A stretch of DNA of 10,124 nucleotides from Mycobacterium sp. (GCA_023264755.1 JAHFVB010000131.1:1-10124), one strand, 5' to 3'; numbered from the stretch's first letter, positions 1-6,521 are shown. A program made the numbers and translations. Notes: generated by a model from the sequence alone, not told the origin.

Positions 1-1
1 C

Positions 2-604
2 TCCGTCGACACGGATACCCGGATCGCCGCGGTCGTGGACTGTTCGACAGCCGCGAAAGCAGAGCTGCGGTTGATCGTGGTCGACGCTGCCACGGGCGCC
101 GTCGCCACCGACAAGTCCCTGACCTCGCTCGACGGTGTCGCGCGCGACGACCTCAACTCCTGGGCGGCCTACCCCGTGCCCGGAACCGACGCCGTGATGT
201 TGGCGCTCTACATGAAGGGGCCGTCCAGCTCCAGCTACGTCGGCCCGACCGGGAAGCGCATCGACTTCATCGACCCGGAATCGTTCAACGCCGTCGGGGA
301 CGGCGTCTTCACGGTGCGCAATCACGATCGGCTGCGGCTCTACTCCGGTGATGCAATTGCCCAGTGCGACGTTGCGCTCGGCACGACCAAGTACGTGGGC
401 TACACGATTCTGCGCGAACAGCTCGTCGTTGACGACCGCAACGCGTCCACACTCGACGTGTTCGACCGGGCCACCTGCCAACAGGTCGCCACCGTGCCCG
501 TTCCGGCCGGATACCAGGGTCCGCTCATCCCGGTGCGCGGTGCGACGCTCATGACCCGGGTCGACCAGGACAACCGGACGTCGGTGCTCGGCTTCGTGCC
601 CTAA
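2..604 (+). CDS. C-terminal part of a PQQ-like beta-propeller membrane protein (5' end outside the window)
   Basis: The reading frame is open from the left edge and ends at TAA (602-604). A GTG at 35 could be taken as a start, but the codons before it (SVDTDTRIAAVV) match the paralogue immediately downstream (PVDTATRIGDVV), so the gene continues leftward and is truncated only by the window. The visible 200 residues align end to end with the C-terminus of the 605-residue downstream protein, both ending in TSVLGF-x-P. Shared landmarks are VVDCST, VPGTDAV, RxYSG, QCD, VFDRAxCQQV and PAG. Three cysteines (in DCST, QCD and the xCQQV motif) are conserved between the two, which suggests structural disulfides in an extracytoplasmic domain. 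No catalytic motif is visible and function is unknown. Sensor or scaffold roles are only guesses from the propeller-like pattern of the full-length paralogue. Confidence 0.85.
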   Translation, partial: SVDTDTRIAAVVDCSTAAKAELRLIVVDAATGAVATDKSLTSLDGVARDDLNSWAAYPVPGTDAVMLALYMKGPSSSSYVGPTGKRIDFIDPESFNAVGDGVFTVRNHDRLRLYSGDAIAQCDVALGTTKYVGYTILREQLVVDDRNASTLDVFDRATCQQVATVPVPAGYQGPLIPVRGATLMTRVDQDNRTSVLGFVP

Positions 605-625
605 GGGTCGAGGTTCGCTCGACTC
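605..625 (+). terminator. Hairpin directly after the stop codon of the first gene
   Basis: GGGTCGAG (605-612) can pair with CTCGACTC (618-625), with one G-T wobble and a 5-base loop, immediately behind the TAA stop. There is no T-tract, as is common for actinobacterial intrinsic terminators. It may end or attenuate transcription of the upstream paralogue before the next gene, but this is inferred from position and stem only. Confidence 0.4.
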
Positions 626-665
626 GGCCGATCACGCCGTGACCTGCGACGGGTATGGGCGCACG

Positions 666-671
666 TACCGT
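666..671 (+). promoter_or_regulatory. Possible -10 element for a leaderless start of the 605-residue protein
   Basis: TACCGT fits the mycobacterial TANNNT -10 pattern and ends 8 bases before the ATG at 680. No Shine-Dalgarno sequence precedes that ATG. Together these would fit a leaderless transcript starting at or next to the start codon. A 6-base match is weak evidence by itself and no clear -35 element was seen. Confidence 0.3.
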
Positions 672-679
672 CGAAACCG

Positions 680-2497
680 ATGCAGAATGAGCCGCAGACC
701 GCTGACCCGCTGACCGAGCACGCACCACGACCCGAAACCGAAGCGACCAGGCCAAACGCTCGTGTGCGGACTCTTCGTACGCTGCAGTGGACGTTCGTCG
801 GGTTCGGGTTCGGCGCCCTGATCGGTGCCGTCGTCATCGGGGCCTACACGGTCTTCGGCGCCAGCCGACCTCAGGACTGCCGGGCGGCCGCCTGCGCCAC
901 CACGACGCACTTGGCGACCCGATTGGGTTGGCTAGTGCTTCTGGTCGCCACGGCCACCCTGGTGGGTCTGCTGGGCTACCTCCGCCTACCCGGCCACGCC
1001 AGGGTCGCGTACCGACTGCGCATCGCCCTCGTGCTCGCCGGAACCGGAGTGGTAATCGGCTATTGCACAGGCCAATTCGCCGATTCGCGCGACCAGGTCG
1101 ACACCTACTTCCGAACGTGGGAGCAACTGTGGACGGTGACGGCGGCTGTGTGGCTGCTGGCCCTCGGAGCCGGTGCGGCAGCCTTGTTCAGCTCCCACCA
1201 GCTGCGCCGACCGACCGGGCTCGGCGCCGCGGGCCTGGTCGTCGGGCTGGTGGCGGCCCTGTTGCTGAGCACTACGCAGTTCCACGAGGCGCTGCGCAGG
1301 GGCGACGATGCCCGATACGTCGATGCCACCGAGGCTTCCGACGTCGGTGTGGAATCGAAACCCGCGGTCCTGGGCCGAGATCGCTTCGAACACAGGCTTC
1401 CGTACCAGCGCGCCGTCAAGATCGTGCCTGCGGGCACCGGGTTCGTCGTCAAGAAGGCGCTCTTCGACGGGTCGAGCACCCCCGACGTCGTCGCCTACGA
1501 CGCATCCGGCCACGAACGCTGGCACTACCAACGCACCGGGCCCCGGCCGGCGGACAGCCCGTCGTCGATGTCGGTCGCCCGACTCGCCGCCTATGCGGAC
1601 GGCCGCGTCGTCGTGCTGTCGCTGCTGGGCGAGCACGGTCTGTACGTCGGACTGGACGCCGTCACCGGCGCCCAGCTGTGGACCTCCACCGACCCGACGA
1701 TCGGCGCCGCCCTCGACCCCAGCCCATTCGACGACACGCCGGCGCGCTTCGTCGCTCGCGACGGCGGGCGCTGGACCGCCTTCGACCCGTCCACCGGGCG
1801 GCGCACCTGGAGCATCGCCGATCCGGTGCACTGTCCCGGGCCCACCGCCCCCGACGGCCTGCTGCCCGCCTTACACGGCCAGCACGCGTATCCGGTCGAC
1901 ACGGCGACCCGGATCGGTGACGTCGTCGACTGCTCGACACGCAACCGCGTCGACCTGCGGCTGGTCACCGTCGACCCGAGCTCCGGCGCCATCACCAACG
2001 ACAAGACGCTCTCTGCGCTCGACGGAATACCCCGCGAGGACATTCAGTCGTGGACGGCGGTCGCGGTTCCGGGCACCGACGCCGTGATAGTGAAGCTGTT
2101 CAGCACGCGTCGACCGTTGGACGTCTACGTCGACGCGACGGGGCTGCGCACCGACTTCGTTGGCCCCAACCCGCTCCAGCCCATCGGCGACGGGATGTTC
2201 GCCCTGCGTGACAAGGAAACTTTGCGGATCTATTCGGGAGAAGCCTTGGTGCAGTGCGACATTCCCCTCGGCCGCAGCGGTGCCGTCCGCTACGCGTTCC
2301 TGCGCGACCAGGTGGTGGTGCTCGACGATCGGCCGGCACAGCTGCGGGTGTTCGACCGCGCAGGCTGCCAGCAGGTCGGCACCGCGCCGATACCCGCCGG
2401 CTTCGAGACCCTCATCCCGGCCCGCGGCGTGACGCTGCTGACCCACCAGACGGACCGAGGGAGCGTGCGGACCTCGGTGCTGGGTTTCGGGCCCTGA
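680..2497 (+). CDS. Five-helix membrane protein with extracytoplasmic PQQ-like beta-propeller domain
   Basis: The 605-residue protein has a polar, Arg-rich N-terminus (1-34) and five hydrophobic segments at about 35-58, 82-101, 111-131, 148-170 and 181-198. The remaining 400 residues are soluble. Loops with several arginines (about 101-114 and 171-178) mark the cytoplasmic sides, so by the positive-inside rule the C-terminal domain lies outside the membrane. That domain carries PQQ/WD-like blade signatures: YDASGHERW (273-281), LDAVTGAQLW (325-334) and FDPSTGRRTW (368-377). Cysteines sit at 67 and 72 in the first outside loop and at 385, 418, 526 and 563 in the propeller. The last three are shared with the truncated paralogue upstream. 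ATG at 680 is the natural start, though it has no Shine-Dalgarno. No enzyme active site is recognisable. Family members of this shape are usually annotated as PQQ-binding-like repeat proteins of unknown role. Confidence 0.85.
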   Translation: MQNEPQTADPLTEHAPRPETEATRPNARVRTLRTLQWTFVGFGFGALIGAVVIGAYTVFGASRPQDCRAAACATTTHLATRLGWLVLLVATATLVGLLGYLRLPGHARVAYRLRIALVLAGTGVVIGYCTGQFADSRDQVDTYFRTWEQLWTVTAAVWLLALGAGAAALFSSHQLRRPTGLGAAGLVVGLVAALLLSTTQFHEALRRGDDARYVDATEASDVGVESKPAVLGRDRFEHRLPYQRAVKIVPAGTGFVVKKALFDGSSTPDVVAYDASGHERWHYQRTGPRPADSPSSMSVARLAAYADGRVVVLSLLGEHGLYVGLDAVTGAQLWTSTDPTIGAALDPSPFDDTPARFVARDGGRWTAFDPSTGRRTWSIADPVHCPGPTAPDGLLPALHGQHAYPVDTATRIGDVVDCSTRNRVDLRLVTVDPSSGAITNDKTLSALDGIPREDIQSWTAVAVPGTDAVIVKLFSTRRPLDVYVDATGLRTDFVGPNPLQPIGDGMFALRDKETLRIYSGEALVQCDIPLGRSGAVRYAFLRDQVVVLDDRPAQLRVFDRAGCQQVGTAPIPAGFETLIPARGVTLLTHQTDRGSVRTSVLGFGP

Positions 2498-2634
2498 CCA
2501 CGCCGCCGACATCACAGGGTGTAGTCTCAGAGGTGCTGGTACTCATCAGCCCATCCGGTATGGCCCCGCCTCTGACGCAGAGCTGCCGAGCATCCGCTCA
2601 CGCCGGACACATCGCTTTACCGCTCAGTCGGGAT

Positions 2635-2640
2635 TATCTT
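2635..2640 (+). promoter_or_regulatory. Possible -10 box for the glycosyltransferase operon
   Basis: TATCTT matches the TANNNT pattern in the 186-base gap after the propeller gene. Transcription would start near 2647, upstream of the ATG candidates at 2684 and 2702 but downstream of the TTG at 2639. If real, it argues against the TTG start. No convincing -35 element is visible. The rest of the gap (2498-2634) shows only short weak hairpins. Confidence 0.3.
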
Positions 2641-2683
2641 GAATGCTCCATCGTTGGTTCAGCCGTTGATTGCTCCCTTTGGG

Positions 2684-3817
2684 ATGCAACACTTTTCGTA
2701 CATGCCGAGCTTCGGCATCCTCAGCGCGCATCCGCCCACTCAGGGTGGCATCGCGTCGTTCAGCGCCGCCCTGGCCGACGGCTTGGCCGCCAAGAGTGCC
2801 GCAGTCCGCGTGGTGCGCATCGCCGACGGCGAGGCGTCCAACCGCGACGACGTCGTCGGTGAGCTCGTCAACGGCTCCGCGTCGTCGATTGCCGACACCG
2901 CAGCGCAGCTGAACCAGAGCGATATCGCGATCATTCAGCACGATTTCGAGGTCTTCGGCGGCCCCGACGGCGACGAAGTCCTCCAACTCATGGAAGCGCT
3001 GACCGTCCCGACGGCCGTCGTCGTGCACACCGTGCTCAAAGAGCCGACACCGGAACAACATTCGGTGCTCGAGCGGATCATCGGACTCGCCGATCAGGTC
3101 GTCGTGCTCTCCGAGACCGCCCGGCAACGGCTGACCGAGGCCTTCCCGCTGGATCGCCACAAGGTCGTCGCGATTGCCCGCGGAGCCGGGCTCCCGACGG
3201 CCGCCGCGCTGAAGCGGTCCGCGCGCCCGATCATCTTGACCTGGGGACTCATCGGACCAGGCAAGGGCATCGAACGCGTCATCGACGCGATGGCCGTGCT
3301 CAAGACGCTGCCCGGACAGCCGCGCTACGTCATCGCCGGCCGGACCCACCCCAAGGTGGCGGCCGCCGAAGGGGAGGCCTACCGCGAAGCCTGCCTCGCG
3401 CGGGCCGAGCGCCTCGGCGTCGCCGACTCGGTGTCCTTCGACCCCATGTACCGCAGCCCCGCCGCGTTGAGCACGCTCATCCTGCAGGCCAGCGTCGTCG
3501 TGCTGCCCTACGACTCCAAGGACCAGGTCACCTCCGGCGTGCTTGTCGACTCCATCGCAACCGGCCGGCCCATCGTCGCAACCGCGTTCCCGCATGCCGT
3601 CGAACTGCTCGGTAGCGGCGCCGGCCTCGTCGTCCCACACGACGACCCCGACGAACTGGTCGGTGCGCTGCGCCGGGTCCTGACCGACCCACGTGTCGCC
3701 GGCTCCATGGCCTCCCAGGCCCGCGAGCTGGCCCCCTCGATGGCCTGGCCCGTCGTCGCCGACGCCTACCTCGCCATGGCCAAACGCCTCGTCGCAGCAC
3801 GCTTGGCCCAGGCATGA
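2684..3817 (+). CDS. GT4-type (GT-B fold) glycosyltransferase
   Basis: Predicted cytoplasmic glycosyltransferase of 377 residues that moves a sugar from a nucleotide-sugar donor to an unidentified acceptor. The N-terminal Rossmann half contains PPTQGGIASF (17-26), the glycine-rich entry seen in this subfamily as PPTQCGIATF, then QHDFEVFGG (85-93) and HTVL (115-118). The donor-binding half contains GLIGPGKGIE (188-197), AGRTHP (218-223), YDSKDQVTSGVL (276-287) and a final VVPHDDPDEL block. The usual GT4 E-x7-E pair is not present as such: Gln/Asp occupy the region, as in related proteins paired with an alpha/alpha-barrel partner. The start is uncertain. The frame opens at TTG 2639, while ATG 2684 and ATG 2702 (MPSFGILS) are better starts; none has a clear ribosome site. 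The stop overlaps the next gene's ATG (ATGA), so the two are translationally coupled. The acceptor cannot be read from sequence. Confidence 0.88.
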   Translation: MQHFSYMPSFGILSAHPPTQGGIASFSAALADGLAAKSAAVRVVRIADGEASNRDDVVGELVNGSASSIADTAAQLNQSDIAIIQHDFEVFGGPDGDEVLQLMEALTVPTAVVVHTVLKEPTPEQHSVLERIIGLADQVVVLSETARQRLTEAFPLDRHKVVAIARGAGLPTAAALKRSARPIILTWGLIGPGKGIERVIDAMAVLKTLPGQPRYVIAGRTHPKVAAAEGEAYREACLARAERLGVADSVSFDPMYRSPAALSTLILQASVVVLPYDSKDQVTSGVLVDSIATGRPIVATAFPHAVELLGSGAGLVVPHDDPDELVGALRRVLTDPRVAGSMASQARELAPSMAWPVVADAYLAMAKRLVAARLAQA

Positions 3818-4845
3818 CCGCCGTGACCGGCATCGCGCCCGGCCCGGTCTTCGGACACCTGCTGCGGATGACCGACCACCGCGCCACCTACCAGCACGCG
3901 CTGCTGACCGTGCCGCTGCGCGAGGACGGCTACTGCGTCGACGACATGGCCAGGGTGCTCGTCGTCGCCACCCGCGAACCCGAAACCCCTGGCGAGCTCA
4001 ACGGACTAGCCGGCAAGGCCCTGCAGTTCCTCAACGACGGGCAGTCCTACAACGGCGCCTGCCGCAACCGCATGGACAAGACCGGCCGCTGGACCGACCA
4101 GCCGACCACCGAAGACCACTGGGGTCGCTGCCTATGGGCGCTCGGCACGGCCGCCGCCCACAGTGACGTCAGCCTGGTACGCAGGCTGGCCACCATCCAG
4201 TTCGAACGCGCCGCCAAGGCCAGGTCACCGCACCCCCGCGCCATGGCCTACGCCGCCATCGGCGCCGCCGAGATCGTCTCCGTCGAGCCCAAGCACCCCG
4301 CGGCGCTGCGCCTGCTCACCGACTACGCCGCCATCGTGTTCGCGCGCAAGAGCGACCCCGATTGGGCGTGGCCCGAACCCCGGCTCACCTATGCCAACGC
4401 CGTGCTCGCCGAGGCGATGATCGCGACGGGTGTGGCACTGCAGGACACTGAGCTGACGCAACGGGGCCTGGAGCTCCTGGAGTGGCTGCTCGACTTCGAG
4501 ATGGCCGACGGCCACCTCTCGCCCACCCCCGCGGGCGGGCGGGGGCCGCAGGACAGCCGTCCGGCCTTCGACCAGCAACCCATCGAGATCGCCACGCTCG
4601 CCGACGCGTGTGCGCGCGCCGCCGGCGTCGACCCCCGACCACTGTGGACCGAGGCCATTCGCAGCGCCGCGGCCTGGTTCCAGGGCGACAACGACTCCAA
4701 CCAGGTGATGTGGGACCCGGAAACCGGTGCCGGCTTCGACGGGCTGCTCGACGACGGGGTGAACCTCGACCAGGGTGCGGAGTCGACGCTCGCCGTGATC
4801 TCCACCCTGCAGCAGGCCCGACGATTCGCCGCTGTCCCGCAATGA
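3814..4845 (+). CDS. Helical (alpha/alpha) barrel carbohydrate-enzyme-like protein, partner of the GT4
   Basis: The 343-residue protein is Ala/Leu-rich with repeating amphipathic helices and has no signal peptide or membrane segment, which suggests a cytoplasmic six-hairpin (alpha/alpha) toroid. Conserved blocks recur in a bacterial family that I know mainly as a neighbour or fusion of GT4 enzymes like the one upstream: DGYCVDDMARVL (38-49), TEDHWGRCLWALG (99-111), DWAWPEPRLTYANA (183-196), QQPIEIATLADAC (254-266), and GFDGLLDDGVNLDQ followed by GAESTLA (307-327). The acidic residues in these blocks (Asp43, Asp44, Glu100, Asp101, Glu323) are candidates for substrate binding or catalysis. The ATG lies inside the ATGA overlap with the glycosyltransferase, so equimolar synthesis is likely. 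A role in trimming, transferring or recognising the same glycan is inferred; the reaction is unknown to me. Confidence 0.8.
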   Translation: MTAVTGIAPGPVFGHLLRMTDHRATYQHALLTVPLREDGYCVDDMARVLVVATREPETPGELNGLAGKALQFLNDGQSYNGACRNRMDKTGRWTDQPTTEDHWGRCLWALGTAAAHSDVSLVRRLATIQFERAAKARSPHPRAMAYAAIGAAEIVSVEPKHPAALRLLTDYAAIVFARKSDPDWAWPEPRLTYANAVLAEAMIATGVALQDTELTQRGLELLEWLLDFEMADGHLSPTPAGGRGPQDSRPAFDQQPIEIATLADACARAAGVDPRPLWTEAIRSAAAWFQGDNDSNQVMWDPETGAGFDGLLDDGVNLDQGAESTLAVISTLQQARRFAAVPQ

Positions 4846-4880
4846 CTTTGGGACGCGACCGCCGCGCGGCCAACTCCGGC

Positions 4881-4908
4881 TAGCCGAGCGGCCAGTCTTG
4901 GCCCCGGC
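4881..4908 (+). terminator. Compound hairpin after the glycosyltransferase operon
   Basis: AGCCG (4881-4885) pairs with CGGCT (4904-4908), enclosing GGCCA (4889-4893) and TGGCC (4898-4902) around a 4-base loop. It partly overlaps a perfect 10-base palindrome, CGGCTAGCCG (4876-4885), which could form an alternative structure. It lies 36 bases behind the stop of the alpha/alpha protein and before the desaturase. There is no T-tract, so termination is an inference from position. Confidence 0.4.
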
Positions 4909-4927
4909 TGGCTGGGCACAGGAAGCG

Positions 4928-4933
4928 TACAGT
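4928..4933 (+). promoter_or_regulatory. Possible -10 box upstream of the desaturase
   Basis: TACAGT fits TANNNT and lies after the hairpin at 4881-4908, about 120 bases before the desaturase ATG. No good -35 is visible. The 210-base gap and the intervening hairpin suggest that the desaturase has its own promoter, but this exact site is only a candidate. Confidence 0.25.
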
Positions 4934-5043
4934 GGAGTCAACACCGAAGCGCTGCCGCCGCCTCGTCGAATCCTGACGTTCGACCGAACGGCCGTCACCT
5001 CGGACTCATGGGCCTAGATCTCGCCCTTTTCATTGGTACGACC

Positions 5044-5048
5044 GAGGG
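5044..5048 (+). promoter_or_regulatory. Ribosome binding site that fixes the desaturase start
   Basis: GAGGG sits 7 bases before ATG 5056. The upstream in-frame ATG at 5008 has no comparable site, and the 16 extra residues it would add are not part of the DesA3-type N-terminus (MAITD). This supports 5056 as the start. Confidence 0.6.
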
Positions 5049-5055
5049 CACCCGC

Positions 5056-6321
5056 ATGGCTATCACCGACATCGCCGAATACACGCATCTAAGCGCCACC
5101 GACATCGCCTCGCTCGGCAAAGAGCTCGACGCCATTCGCCGCGACACCGAGGACTCCCTCGGCGCCCGCGACGCGGCCTACATCCGGCGCACCATCAAGT
5201 TCCAACGAGTCCTCGGCGTCGGAGCGCGCCTGCTCATCGGCGGCAGTCGATCGAAGACCGCCTGGGTCCTGGGCACCGCTGCGCTGGCTTACTCGAAGTG
5301 CGTCGAGAACATGGAAGTCGGCCACAACGTATCCCACGGGCAATGGGATTGGATGAACGACCCGGAGATCCACTCGACGACGTGGGAATGGGACATGGTC
5401 GCCCTGTCGTCGCAGTGGCAACGCTCGCACAACTACCGCCACCACGTCTTCACCAACGTGCTCGGCAAGGACGACGATCTGGGCTTCGGTGTGATGCGGG
5501 TGTCCCGCGATCAGCCGTGGAAACGCCAGTACCTGTTGCAACCGCTACAGAACCTGTTGTTGGCGTTGACATTCGAATGGGGCATCGCCCTCCACGGCAT
5601 CGACCTGACGCGCGACAAGGCCGAAAAGACCGCCCAGAAGCGGGCTTTGACGAATAAGATCGCCCGCCAAGCGCTCAAGGACTACGTGCTGTTCCCGGCG
5701 CTCAACGGGTCGCGCTGGCGCAGAACGCTAGGGGCCAACGCAGTCGCCAACCTGCTGCGCAACCTGTGGACGTACGTGGTGATCTTCTGCGGACACTTCC
5801 CGGACGGCGTCCAACAGTTCACCCCCGAGGTGCTGGAGGGCGAAACCAGACCCGAGTGGTATCTGCGCCAGATGCTGGGCGCCGCGAACTTCAAAGCCGG
5901 CCCGCTGATGGCCTTTTCGAGCGGCAACCTGTGCTACCAGATCGAGCATCACCTGTTCCCGGACCTGCCCAGCAACCGCTACGCCGAGATCGCCGAACGG
6001 GTGCGCCCGTTGTGCGAGAAGTACGGCTTGCCCTACACCACGGGCTCACTGGGCCACCAGTACCTCCAGACGCTGCGGACCATCAACCGGCTGGCGCTGC
6101 CCAACCGCTTCCTCGCGCCGCTGCCCGCGGCCGCGCCCAAAACCGATCCCGAGTCCGTGTTGGAGGCCGATGACGGCCCCCGCATGGATCGCGCGACGGT
6201 CCGACGGCACCGCAGGTTGGGCAAGGGGCGTCGGCGCGGTGCTCAGCGTCGCGAAGCGCTCAAAGGACTTCAGCTGGAGTCGGATTCCCGGACTCACACA
6301 GCACCTCGCCCGGCGGCCTGA
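5056..6321 (+). CDS. DesA3-like membrane acyl-CoA desaturase
   Basis: A 421-residue di-iron fatty acyl desaturase predicted to introduce a double bond into acyl-CoA chains (family function: stearoyl-CoA delta-9 or 'linoleoyl-CoA' desaturase). All three histidine boxes are present: HNVSH (90-94), HNYRHH (125-130) and QIEHH (295-299), with an additional His in CGHFPDG (245-251). Hydrophobic stretches at about 65-82, 161-180 and 233-248 fit a membrane enzyme. GQWDWMNDPEIHSTTWEWDM-type spacing and DLPSNRYAEI are typical of mycobacterial DesA3. Numbering uses ATG 5056, which has a GAGGG ribosome site; an ATG at 5008 would add 16 atypical residues. In M. tuberculosis desA3 (Rv3229c) lies beside its reductase gene Rv3230c. 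No reductase is present here, so this is probably a DesA3 paralogue rather than the orthologue. The last 55 residues are hydrophilic and very Arg-rich (about 379-399). Confidence 0.92.
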   Translation: MAITDIAEYTHLSATDIASLGKELDAIRRDTEDSLGARDAAYIRRTIKFQRVLGVGARLLIGGSRSKTAWVLGTAALAYSKCVENMEVGHNVSHGQWDWMNDPEIHSTTWEWDMVALSSQWQRSHNYRHHVFTNVLGKDDDLGFGVMRVSRDQPWKRQYLLQPLQNLLLALTFEWGIALHGIDLTRDKAEKTAQKRALTNKIARQALKDYVLFPALNGSRWRRTLGANAVANLLRNLWTYVVIFCGHFPDGVQQFTPEVLEGETRPEWYLRQMLGAANFKAGPLMAFSSGNLCYQIEHHLFPDLPSNRYAEIAERVRPLCEKYGLPYTTGSLGHQYLQTLRTINRLALPNRFLAPLPAAAPKTDPESVLEADDGPRMDRATVRRHRRLGKGRRRGAQRREALKGLQLESDSRTHTAPRPAA

Positions 6322-6339
6322 CTTTACGGCCGCCGGGTG
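6307..6339 (+). terminator. GC hairpin containing the desaturase stop codon in its loop
   Basis: CCCGGCGGCC (6309-6318) is a perfect inverted match to GGCCGCCGGG (6328-6337). One wobble pair and one further pair extend the stem to 12. The 9-base loop TGACTTTAC begins with the stop codon TGA, so the left arm encodes the final residues of the desaturase. No T-tract follows. It probably acts in termination or 3'-end stabilisation. Two further copies of the right arm follow in the tandem repeats. Confidence 0.55.
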
Positions 6340-6457
6340 CAGGCTGGTGGGCCGCACCTCCAGCTGACGCTACGGCCGCCGGGCGCAGGCTGGTGAGTGG
6401 CACCTCCAATTGACGCTACGGCCGCCGGGCGCAGGCTGGTCAACGTGCACCTCGAAT
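6319..6457 (+). repeat. Three tandem 46-47 base repeats after the desaturase stop
   Basis: Units begin at 6319, 6365 and 6411 with TGAC-xx-TACGGCCGCCGGG-x-GCAGGCTGGT, followed by a variable stretch containing GCACCTC. Units 2 and 3 are identical for their first 30 bases; unit 1 differs at three positions there (CTTTA for CGCTA, T for C). The first unit starts exactly at the desaturase TGA. A fourth GCACCTC precedes unit 1 inside the coding sequence (6301-6307). The repeats are contiguous with no unique spacers. They are probably a small expansion of 3'-flanking DNA. Confidence 0.8.
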
Positions 6458-6521
6458 TGCCCGGCTCTGAGCGACAAATCCCCGGCGGGCGAGAGTTGTC
6501 GCTCAGAGCCGGGCAGTTCGG
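6452..6521. repeat. Long inverted repeat, likely bidirectional terminator between convergent genes
   Basis: TGCCCGGCTCTGAGCGACAA (6458-6477) is perfectly complementary to 6496-6515, a 20-base-pair stem. Six more pairs, two of them wobble, extend it outward to 6452 and 6521. The loop is 18 bases (6478-6495). It lies between the desaturase (+) and the isomerase-fold gene (-), so transcripts from either side would form it. A further copy of the right arm occurs at 6578-6602, just outside and overlapping nothing but the 3' flank of the minus-strand gene. Confidence 0.75.

Noticed and set aside
986..1831. Minus-strand open frame opposite the propeller protein
   Set aside because: No domain, biased composition, and fully inside a convincing + strand gene with membrane segments and PQQ-like repeats.
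2624..3640. Long minus-strand open frame opposite the glycosyltransferase
   Set aside because: Composition is typical of an antisense shadow in GC-rich DNA (Gly/Asp/Arg/His), with no recognisable domain, while the + strand has clear GT4 motifs.
5008..5055. Upstream ATG for the desaturase
   Set aside because: It adds 16 residues not seen in the DesA3 family and lacks the GAGGG site found before ATG 5056.
6319..6457. CRISPR-like array
   Set aside because: The repeats are contiguous with only short similar variable parts, there are just three, and no cas genes are present.
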